Below are positions 56,713-64,000 of a stretch of 64,000 nucleotides of DNA, piece after piece. How positions within the stretch are numbered: position 1 is the stretch's first letter; every line of letters begins with the position of its first letter. The notes below the pieces were generated by a model. The model made no database searches, was not told where the DNA came from, and saw nothing but the letters and a program-made list of their open reading frames with translations. Made by a program: the position numbers and the translations under genes. The stretch comes from Marinilabiliaceae bacterium JC017 (lineage in GTDB: Bacteria > Bacteroidota > Bacteroidia > Bacteroidales > Marinilabiliaceae), in the NCBI GenBank assembly GCA_004296775.1, contig RHGE01000002.1:1-64000 (forward strand), read 5' to 3'.

Positions 56713-57900
56713 ATGGACAAACACAATCATATAGCAAGAAAGATTGAACGCTTTTACAGCAATCAAACGTTATCAAAAAAAGAGATAACGGAGTTGGAAA
56801 GCTGGCTGAAAAACTTCAACTCCGATCAGGAAGTTGAAGAATGGCTCGCGCAAAATTGGAATCAAGCCACGAACCAGCATCAAAGAATAAGTGCAGCATC
56901 CATTTGGGAAAAAATTGAAAAACGAGAATCCCGTTACACAACAAAAGCAGATAAACAATTCAAAACACTGGAAATAATCAAGGTGGCAGCAGTGGCTGCT
57001 TGTGCAGCCATTCTGCTACTCACCGGCTATTTCTTAGCAACAATGCCCCCCCATTCCCCAGAGGAATCATTACATATTGCACAAACCAAAAATCCAAAAA
57101 CCGAAACCAATGAAGTTATTCTTACAACCGGGAATCAAACATTTGCTCTTTCCGACAGCACCCTTGAGGTACAAAGCAAAGGCATCACCCTGAAAGGAAA
57201 TAATCAACGTTTAGTTTTCGAAAAGTCACCTGAAAACCAGGAAATCGCTCCTGACACCATTATTAACAACCTTTGGGTCCCCCAGGGCCAAAACTATCAC
57301 CTCATGCTTGCTGACGGCACCGAAGTATGGCTTAATGCCGGCACACGCCTCATCTTCCCTAACCTTTTTAAAAAAGGAGAAAGACGCGTTAAACTCATGG
57401 GCGAGGCCTATTTTAAAGTCAAATCCAACGTTGAGAATCCATTCTACATCAATACACCAAATTCCGTTTTAAGGGTTACCGGCACAAAATTCAATGTTTG
57501 CAACTACACCGATGAACCCGAGAATCACATTACTTTGGTAGAAGGAAAAGTAGCCGTCACAATTGATCAAAAACGACATATGCTAAGACCTGGTGAACAG
57601 TTGCGGTATATTCCTTCAAACAAGAATATTTCCATCAAGCAAGTGGACACCCATTTATATACGTCATGGATTAACGGTATTTATGAGTTCCGAAACATTT
57701 CGCTTGAAAAAATATCGTACCGCCTGAGTAAATTATACGATGTGGAATTTCAATTCTCCAGCGAAGAGGTGTCACAACTCCGCTTCACCGGCATGGTAAA
57801 AAAGAGTTACGAGTTGCAGTATTTTCTTGACGTGATGGCTAAAACCACTAATGTAAGGTTCGACATATCGAAAAATAAAATAACGGTATCAGAAATATAA
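56713..57900 (+). CDS. FecR-family anti-sigma factor
   Basis: The 395-residue protein has a cytoplasmic anti-sigma domain (about 1-75), one membrane helix (about 91-109, VAAVAACAAILLLTGYFLA), and a periplasmic FecR domain (about 190-290, LADGTEVWLNAGTRLIFPN, KLMGEAYFKV). A DUF4974-like C-terminal domain (about 320-395, LEKISYRLSKLYDVEFQF) completes it. It holds the ECF sigma factor inactive until the SusC receptor signals through its N-terminal STN domain. It lies 120 bp after the sigma gene and 55 bp before susC. Confidence 0.93.
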   Translation: MDKHNHIARKIERFYSNQTLSKKEITELESWLKNFNSDQEVEEWLAQNWNQATNQHQRISAASIWEKIEKRESRYTTKADKQFKTLEIIKVAAVAACAAILLLTGYFLATMPPHSPEESLHIAQTKNPKTETNEVILTTGNQTFALSDSTLEVQSKGITLKGNNQRLVFEKSPENQEIAPDTIINNLWVPQGQNYHLMLADGTEVWLNAGTRLIFPNLFKKGERRVKLMGEAYFKVKSNVENPFYINTPNSVLRVTGTKFNVCNYTDEPENHITLVEGKVAVTIDQKRHMLRPGEQLRYIPSNKNISIKQVDTHLYTSWINGIYEFRNISLEKISYRLSKLYDVEFQFSSEEVSQLRFTGMVKKSYELQYFLDVMAKTTNVRFDISKNKITVSEI

Positions 57901-57955
57901 TAATTGATGGGACTCACCAGTTCCGGAAATAGTTTACCAATAAATCACCAAATTT

Positions 57956-60900
57956 ATGAGAAAACCATTTTATGAATGGTTCATTCATTACATGAATGGG
58001 CCAAAGGGAATCTTTATGCGCAAACGAACAGGCGCCATTACCTTAGCACTGTTCACCTTTTGCCTTTCTGCCAATGCCTTATCACAGGTATTCATAGAAT
58101 TATCAGGACCCGAACTCAGCTACGAAGAGCTGTTTACAGCTGTCAACCAACAAACAGGTCTGACAGTGATCTATAACAACGATCGGCTTGACCAGTCTGA
58201 AACTATTAATGTCGATCCCGGGACGTCTAATGTAGAAATATTGTTAGCCGAAAACCTAAAGGATAAAAATCTGGGGTGTGAAATAAAAGATGACTACCTC
58301 ATCATTTCTCCCAAAAACGCAAGTACTTCCTTCGCGCAACAAGACGAAAGAGTTATTTCCGGTTTTGTGAAGGATGAAAATGGCGAACCGTTACCGGGTG
58401 TTACCGTGATGATAAAAGGTACACAAATTGGTACTGCCACAGGTTTTGATGGCGAATTCAGCCTAAAAGTGCCGGATCAGTATAAAATCATCCTTGTTTC
58501 ATTCATCGGAATGGAAACACAGGAGATCAACATCACCGGAAAAACTGAAATCAAGGTGGTGCTTCAATCCAGCCTGCAAGACATTGATGAAGTAGTGGTA
58601 ACGGGTTATCAAAAAGTAGACCGTAAACTATTTACCGGTTCAGCGGCGAAAGTTAAAATGGATGAGATTAAAATTGCCAGTGAATCAGACATCTCCAAAT
58701 CACTGGAAGGCCAGGTAGCCGGTGTTTCCGTACAAAATGTATCCAGTACCTTTGGTTCCGCCCCTAACATCAAGATTCGAGGAGCTTCCTCTATCTATGG
58801 TGATCAAAAACCCTTGTGGGTTGTAGATGGTATTGTTCTGGAGGATGCCGTTGAAGTATCCATGAACGATTTGATGTCCGGTGACCTCAATACATTAATC
58901 AGCTCAGGAGTGGCCGGCCTTAACATGGACGACGTCGAAAGTTTCCAGGTTTTGAAAGACGTTTCGGCCACAGCTATTTACGGAGCACGTGCCATGAATG
59001 GTGTGATTGTGATTACGACCAAAAGCGGGCGCAAAGGCTCTCTGGATGTGAACTACTCCACCAATATCACCATAAAGCCCACCCCTTCTTATGAAGACTA
59101 CAACATACTGAACTCGGTGGATCAGATGTCCATCAACCGTGAACTTTACGAAAAGGGATGGATCAACGTCGCCAAAACACAATCGGCCTCTGATCACGGA
59201 CCGTATGGAAAAATGTTTGGTTTAATTGCAGACAATGAACTTAACTGGGTTAATGGAAATGATGAGATCAACAATTTCCTGCGCAGATATGAAACAGCCA
59301 ACACCAACTGGTTTAAAGAACTGTTTAAGACAGGGGTTCAACAGCAACATACGGTCAGTATTTCCGGTGGCGGGGAAAAAGCTTCTTTCTATACGTCACT
59401 TGGTTATTTACATGACGATGGCTGGACCATTGCTGATAAAGTAGACCGTTACACCTCATTGCTAAAAGGGACGTTTAATATCACCGATAAGTTTAAGGTT
59501 ACAACCGCCTCCAACATGTCGTATCGCGACCAGCAGTTATCAGGCGCTTCCCAGAGTAAAGATGATGTAGGTGGGGTGAATCGTTATACCGGAAAAATCG
59601 ATCGTACCTTCGACAACAATCCATTTATTTATGCCATGACCACCAGCCGTAACATCACCCCCCGGGATGAACATGGCAACCCCGAATTTTTCAGAAAAAA
59701 CTATGCCGATTACAATGTCATCAATGAGTTAGAAAGTAACCAGATTGGTGTCAACGTCATGGATATGTCCTTCTCAGCTGACTTTAACTATGAAATAAAA
59801 AAGAACCTGATCCTGTCAAGCCGGGTATCCGCACGTTTCTACAATGCGGAAACCACACGCACAGTACATGAGGATTCAAACGAAGCGAATTCCTACCGGG
59901 CCGGTGTCCGTCCCAATGATTCGGAACTTATTGCTAATGCCAACGGCTTATTATACGAACAGCCGGGAAGTACAACCGGGATCAAATACAGCATCCTGCC
60001 TGAAGGAGGAATTTACGAGGTGAGTAATGACAAAATGGAAAACTATTACCTCAACGCCTCTGCCAACTGGAATCCCCGCTTAGGCGACAGTCACATGTTC
60101 ACCTTCCTGCTTGGTTCCGAAGTGCGTTACATCGACCGATCGAACAACTGGAACCACGGCTATGGTCATTTCTACGATATGGGTAATATCTCCAAACCCT
60201 CTCCCAACTTTTTGGAAAAAAGAAGCATGGAAGGCCGTTCCTATTTCGGAAAAGCCGACACCTTTGAACGTTTTGTGGCCTATTACCTGAACTATGGCTA
60301 TTCCTACCTGGGACGTTACACCATTAACGGTACCGTGAGATATGAAGGCTCCAACCGCCTTGGTAAATCAAGAACCGCCCGCTGGCTGCCCACCTGGAAC
60401 ATCAGTGCTAAGTGGGCCATGCAGGAGGAGAACTTCCTGAAAAATAAAACATGGATCAACCAGCTTAACTTAAGAGCTGCCTATGGTTTGAACGCCATTC
60501 GGGCCAGCGCCTCCAATGCTTCTGTATATGCCACCTCTGCAGCCTCCAGCCGGCCCTTCCATCCGGAAGCATCGGAATTGGAAATAAACATCGTAGACGT
60601 TGAAAATAGTGATTTAACCTGGGAGAAGCAGTATGAATTCAACGCCGGTATTGAATTTGCCATATTCAAACACAGAATTAGTGGTGAATTTGATTACTAC
60701 ACACGGAAAGGATTTGACCTCATCGGTAATTATCAATCCAATGGGGTGGGCGGTAAACGCATGAAGCTTGGTAATGTGGCCGATATGGACTCTTACGGTT
60801 TTGAGGCATTCTTAAACGTTGTCCCGGTAGCATCCGGCTCCTTCAAATGGATATCTACCATCAATTACTCCTACAACAAGAGTGAAATCACCAACCTGGA

Positions 60901-61633
60901 AACATCCAATTGGGTGGGCCCGGCAACCAGTATCTATGGGGTGCCTGTTTTAGATGGCCCAGTAAGAGGTGTCTACTCTTCCCGTTTTGCCGGATTGGAT
61001 GACCATGGCGTACCCCAATTTTATGACCGTGACAACAACAAAGTACATTACCTGAATGTACAAACCGACGATTTTGCTGATTTTAAATTTGAAGGCACAC
61101 TGGATCCCACCAACAACCTGGGTTTCAACAACAGCTTCTCCTTTAAAGGAATCACCTTGTCGGGACTTATCAGTGGTCAGTTTGGTCATAAAAAAAGAGT
61201 CATGCAAAACTTTAATTACAAATACACCGACTCGGATGCCTTAAACACTCACCTAAAGAACCGCTGGCGGGTGAAAGGGGATGAAAACATCACTGGTATC
61301 CCGGCCATTTTGGATGCGGACTTTTTGAATAAGCCTAATTCAAGCAAAATAAAAACGGCCTACAATCTTTATGGAATGTCTGATTATTGGATGGCAGATG
61401 CCTCTTTTATCCGCTTAAAAAATGTTTCCCTAACCTATAAATTACCCAAATCATTGATCAATAAAATCGGCATGAAATCAGCAAGCATCGGTGTCCATGG
61501 CACCAACCTGGCCATATTATGGCAAGCCGATAAGGATAAATTAAACGGTGAAGATCCTGAATTTGTATGGTCAGGGGGTACTACCATGCCCATCGTGAAG
61601 CAATACACCTTTACCTTAAATGTTGGATTTTAA
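57956..61633 (+). CDS. SusC/RagA-type TonB-dependent receptor with STN domain
   Basis: The 1225-residue outer-membrane protein has a signal peptide after a long basic N-terminus (hydrophobic core ITLALFTFCLSANALS, about 28-44). An STN domain (about 45-115) follows, then a carboxypeptidase-regulatory-like domain (about 130-205, ISGFVKDENGEPLPGVTVMI). The plug (DEVVVTGYQKVDRK...) and the beta-barrel complete it. The STN domain indicates signalling to the FecR protein encoded upstream. It imports its substrate together with the SusD gene 6 bp downstream. The substrate is unknown, and no glycosidase is in the visible part of the locus. Confidence 0.95.
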   Translation: MRKPFYEWFIHYMNGPKGIFMRKRTGAITLALFTFCLSANALSQVFIELSGPELSYEELFTAVNQQTGLTVIYNNDRLDQSETINVDPGTSNVEILLAENLKDKNLGCEIKDDYLIISPKNASTSFAQQDERVISGFVKDENGEPLPGVTVMIKGTQIGTATGFDGEFSLKVPDQYKIILVSFIGMETQEINITGKTEIKVVLQSSLQDIDEVVVTGYQKVDRKLFTGSAAKVKMDEIKIASESDISKSLEGQVAGVSVQNVSSTFGSAPNIKIRGASSIYGDQKPLWVVDGIVLEDAVEVSMNDLMSGDLNTLISSGVAGLNMDDVESFQVLKDVSATAIYGARAMNGVIVITTKSGRKGSLDVNYSTNITIKPTPSYEDYNILNSVDQMSINRELYEKGWINVAKTQSASDHGPYGKMFGLIADNELNWVNGNDEINNFLRRYETANTNWFKELFKTGVQQQHTVSISGGGEKASFYTSLGYLHDDGWTIADKVDRYTSLLKGTFNITDKFKVTTASNMSYRDQQLSGASQSKDDVGGVNRYTGKIDRTFDNNPFIYAMTTSRNITPRDEHGNPEFFRKNYADYNVINELESNQIGVNVMDMSFSADFNYEIKKNLILSSRVSARFYNAETTRTVHEDSNEANSYRAGVRPNDSELIANANGLLYEQPGSTTGIKYSILPEGGIYEVSNDKMENYYLNASANWNPRLGDSHMFTFLLGSEVRYIDRSNNWNHGYGHFYDMGNISKPSPNFLEKRSMEGRSYFGKADTFERFVAYYLNYGYSYLGRYTINGTVRYEGSNRLGKSRTARWLPTWNISAKWAMQEENFLKNKTWINQLNLRAAYGLNAIRASASNASVYATSAASSRPFHPEASELEINIVDVENSDLTWEKQYEFNAGIEFAIFKHRISGEFDYYTRKGFDLIGNYQSNGVGGKRMKLGNVADMDSYGFEAFLNVVPVASGSFKWISTINYSYNKSEITNLETSNWVGPATSIYGVPVLDGPVRGVYSSRFAGLDDHGVPQFYDRDNNKVHYLNVQTDDFADFKFEGTLDPTNNLGFNNSFSFKGITLSGLISGQFGHKKRVMQNFNYKYTDSDALNTHLKNRWRVKGDENITGIPAILDADFLNKPNSSKIKTAYNLYGMSDYWMADASFIRLKNVSLTYKLPKSLINKIGMKSASIGVHGTNLAILWQADKDKLNGEDPEFVWSGGTTMPIVKQYTFTLNVGF

Positions 61634-61639
61634 ACTACG

Positions 61640-63088
61640 ATGAAGATGAAAAAAAATATACTCCTTTTCACCCTGCTGCTTTTTTCCGGCCTAACCCTTT
61701 TCACTGGGTGCGATGACTTTCTGGATGTTGCTCCCGATGAGCGCCTGGAAATAAACAGCCTGAAAAATATCGAGGCCACCCTTGTGGGGGCTTACCAAAA
61801 TGACAGAGGATATCGCTTTACTCACATGTGTACGGATAATGTAACCCTGGCCACCAATGTCTATAATAACGAACCCATCATTGAAGATCTCTACACCTGG
61901 AGCCGGGATTTCCGGAATCAAACACACCAGGATTCTCCTTCGGCTTATTGGATTGCGGCCTATAACTCAATCTCCAATGCCAACCATGCTTTGGAAGCCC
62001 TTGACAATATCTCCATTGCCGAAGCAGATAAATCCAAAGCTGCCGCTTTAAAAGGTGAAGCAATGATTTGCCGGGCCTACCAACATTTCGTGCTGGTTAA
62101 TCTGTTCGGTAAACATTATGATCCTCAAACAGCCTCATCCGATCCGGGGATTCCCTACACCCGGGTACCTGAAAATCAACTAATAGTTGACTACAAACGC
62201 TATTCTGTCGAAGAGGTTTATTCCATGGCAGAAGAGGATATGCTAAAAGGGATTGAACTTTTTGTAGCGAATATCGGCGAAACCTCGAAAAACAAATACC
62301 GGTTTACCTTACCCTCTGTCTACACTTTTGCCTCCCGTTTCTATACCTATAGAAATAAAAATGAGGAAGACGTGGTGAAGGCCATTGAATATGCCAACAA
62401 AGCCATTGAGGCATTTGGCGGAGTGGAAGTCATGCGCCCCTGGAGTGATTATAAAAATGATGCTTTTGGTCCCATTGATATTGATCAGTCAGAAGTTGGA
62501 ATGGTACAACGTTCCTATACCTGGCTCTCCTTTAACTGGACTTACCAGATGACCATTGGTATCAACAAGAGTTATCTTTCAAATAATCCGTTCGACAAGA
62601 CTGATGAACGCCTGATAAGTGCTTTTATCAGGGATGGTGACATTTTTATTCCCTCCCGTTTCTTCGTCTACGATCCCAGTGACATTGAGGCCTCTGCCAG
62701 CGACATCTTTCCCATTGCCGAAGCAATCATCAATGCAGCCGAAGGATACATCAGAAAGGGAGAATACACCGAAGCCACCAACATGTTAAATGTGATTGGC
62801 GGCAATGTATACCGTAGCTACAACCCATCTGATTTGAGTAGCGAAAACTTGCTCGCTTTTTATGAAACAACTAACGAACAGGAAGCCTGGACCAAATACC
62901 TGCTCTTTGAGCGGCGAAATATGTTTTTAATGAGAGGCTACCGCTGGTTCGACATCAAACGTTACCACCTGGATGTGGAGCATCTGCTGGAAGATGGCAG
63001 TACCGTTAAGCTATCGGAAATAGCGCCTAATATGGATTTTCAAATACCAAATTTCGCCATTTCAACCGGCATGGAACCAAACAAATAA
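61640..63088 (+). CDS. SusD/RagB-type surface lipoprotein
   Basis: The 482-residue protein starts with a lipoprotein signal (LLLFSGLTLFTGC, lipobox LFTGC). The SusD fold is mostly helical, with TPR-like motifs (AAYNSISNANHALEAL, KAAALKGEAMICRAYQHFVLVNLFG). The C-terminal block FERRNMFLMRGYRWFDIKRY is characteristic of SusD/RagB proteins. It sits on the barrel as the lid and substrate-binding partner of SusC. Only 6 bp separate it from susC, and 17 bp from the metallo-lipoprotein gene. Confidence 0.95.
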   Translation: MKMKKNILLFTLLLFSGLTLFTGCDDFLDVAPDERLEINSLKNIEATLVGAYQNDRGYRFTHMCTDNVTLATNVYNNEPIIEDLYTWSRDFRNQTHQDSPSAYWIAAYNSISNANHALEALDNISIAEADKSKAAALKGEAMICRAYQHFVLVNLFGKHYDPQTASSDPGIPYTRVPENQLIVDYKRYSVEEVYSMAEEDMLKGIELFVANIGETSKNKYRFTLPSVYTFASRFYTYRNKNEEDVVKAIEYANKAIEAFGGVEVMRPWSDYKNDAFGPIDIDQSEVGMVQRSYTWLSFNWTYQMTIGINKSYLSNNPFDKTDERLISAFIRDGDIFIPSRFFVYDPSDIEASASDIFPIAEAIINAAEGYIRKGEYTEATNMLNVIGGNVYRSYNPSDLSSENLLAFYETTNEQEAWTKYLLFERRNMFLMRGYRWFDIKRYHLDVEHLLEDGSTVKLSEIAPNMDFQIPNFAISTGMEPNK

Positions 63089-63105
63089 TCCTAAACTATT
63101 CTTCT

Positions 63106-63954
63106 ATGAAACAATTAAAATATATCTGGCTTTTATTCATCGCCCTGAACTACCTGGCCTGTTCAGAGGATGATCATGTGGATCCTTCGGGTGAAGAACT
63201 ATTTCCACCCAGAGAGCTGTCGGAGATAGACCTACAGCTGGCAGAGATGTTTAATCCCTACAACACCATTGTAGAATACCGATACATTAAAAACTTCATT
63301 CCAACCGACTGGTACTACATCACTCCGGTCAAAGAAGAATTGGTTGTACCAATGGGTAAGTTCCTGGTTGAAATGTGGATAAATCCATTGATTACAGGCT
63401 CTAACCAGGAATTTGTTGGAAAATCATTTCCCAAGATGCTCATATTCGTGGGCTCTCCCGCCCAGCAATTAGATGGTACTGAGGTATTGGGAGAAGCAGA
63501 AGGAGGCACTTTGATCCGGTTCACCCGGGTAAATGATTTCGACAGGAACGACCAAGGATGGATGCGTCGGCAACTACACACCGCCTATCATGAATATGCA
63601 CACATCATCCATCAAACCTTTGGTATGCCCAACGATTTCAGGCAGGTTACACCGGATGAATACACCTTAAATGGCTGGCAAACGGTAAGCAGTAACGAGG
63701 CGATTATAAAAGGTATGGTAACCCCCTATGGTACCAGCAGTGTGGCGGAAGATTTTGCCGAGCTTTTCTCTACCTATATCACCGGTGCTGATGAAGTATT
63801 GGAGCATCTGTTAGTCGATACCGGTGATGTGGAAATGGATAAAGGACGTGAGCTTATCCGCACCAAACTGTTTATTATGAAGAAATACCTGAAATCTGTC
63901 GGTTTCAACCTGGATGCCGTACGTGAAGATTTACAAACCAGACTTAATGCTTAA
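63106..63954 (+). CDS. Import-associated zinc metallohydrolase lipoprotein (HExxH)
   Basis: The 282-residue protein has a lipoprotein signal (MKQLKYIWLLFIALNYLAC). The zinc motif is H162-E-Y-A-H166, in HTAYHEYAHIIHQTF. A downstream Glu in EDFAELFSTYITG, about 50-60 residues later, is the likely third ligand. Lipoproteins of this kind occur next to SusC/SusD pairs in Bacteroidota and are named substrate import-associated zinc metallohydrolases. This position fits exactly. It may process a peptide or protein substrate for import, so the locus may handle a proteinaceous or metal-bound substrate rather than a polysaccharide. Confidence 0.88.
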   Translation: MKQLKYIWLLFIALNYLACSEDDHVDPSGEELFPPRELSEIDLQLAEMFNPYNTIVEYRYIKNFIPTDWYYITPVKEELVVPMGKFLVEMWINPLITGSNQEFVGKSFPKMLIFVGSPAQQLDGTEVLGEAEGGTLIRFTRVNDFDRNDQGWMRRQLHTAYHEYAHIIHQTFGMPNDFRQVTPDEYTLNGWQTVSSNEAIIKGMVTPYGTSSVAEDFAELFSTYITGADEVLEHLLVDTGDVEMDKGRELIRTKLFIMKKYLKSVGFNLDAVREDLQTRLNA

Positions 63955-63986
63955 AGCTGGTCGCGTTTTAAATTAAAATACACAGA

Positions 63987-64000
63987 ATGATGAAGATAAA
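63987..64000 (+). CDS. Start of a further gene of the SusCD locus (truncated by window)
   Basis: ATGATGAAGATAAA begins 32 bp after the metallo-lipoprotein stop and runs out of the window, encoding MMKI at the start of what is probably another signal peptide. In similar loci the next genes encode further lipoproteins, but nothing here shows the family. Confidence 0.35.

Overview
The window looks like chromosomal DNA of a member of the Bacteroidota, probably a free-living, polysaccharide-degrading relative of the Marinilabiliales/Bacteroidales. This is an inference. It rests on TAnnTTTG-type promoters, a SusC/SusD pair with its own ECF sigma/FecR switch, a Bat aerotolerance operon, SPOR and PD40 envelope proteins, many lipoprotein signals, and glycosidases and a sulfatase. 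Base composition is AT-rich in spacers and more balanced in the glycosidase genes.

Layout. 1-2,100: tail of an upstream gene, then a secreted alpha-L-fucosidase (GH29). 2,126-2,849: four nearly identical tandem tRNA-Pro(UGG) genes and tRNA-Ser(GCU). 3,065-7,361: floA, nfeD and clpS, then a large TPR/beta-propeller/SPOR envelope protein, all on the minus strand. 7,601-9,099: bcp-recA. 9,486-24,600: an alpha-mannoside utilisation cluster: GntR regulator, ROK kinase, MFS importer, GH92, an unassigned (alpha/alpha)6 glycosidase, a class I mannose-6-phosphate isomerase with a degenerate kinase-like N-terminus, and two GH38-type enzymes. The regulator gene and the (alpha/alpha)6 glycosidase gene carry the same 20-bp palindrome just downstream of their promoter, which suggests one GntR regulon. 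The implied route is mannoside trimming outside the cytoplasm, import of mannose by the MFS protein, phosphorylation by the ROK kinase and isomerisation to fructose-6-phosphate.

24,700-32,840: gene-poor accessory DNA with two helically phased degenerate repeat arrays, a hypothetical helical protein, a TonB-C protein, a small membrane protein, an alpha/beta hydrolase, a TfoX-like protein, a lipoprotein and a lipase. 32,996-38,367 (minus): Dcu transporter, aspartase with a signal peptide, periplasmic asparaginase and a DcaP-like porin. Together they look like an asparagine to aspartate to fumarate pathway in the periplasm. 38,528-45,101 (minus): MoxR, DUF58, a small membrane protein, BatA, a fused BatB-BatC and BatD. 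45,140-48,177 (minus): lipoprotein, HAD phosphatase-like lipoprotein and arylsulfatase. 48,494-48,939: a DUF4395 gene broken by one frameshift.

49,515-55,150: an M49-type metallopeptidase with a five-residue zinc motif, and a C39-peptidase ABC exporter with its HlyD partner but no visible cargo gene. A third phased repeat array follows (about 55,208-55,470). 55,918 to the end: ECF sigma, FecR, SusC with STN domain, SusD, a HExxH lipoprotein and the start of another gene, forming a trans-envelope-signalled import locus.

The most unusual non-genic signal is the set of intergenic arrays whose diverged units keep a spacing of about 10.3, exactly 21, or 20/21 bp, that is one or two DNA helical turns. 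A separate dispersed family has TAGA spaced every 7-8 bp.
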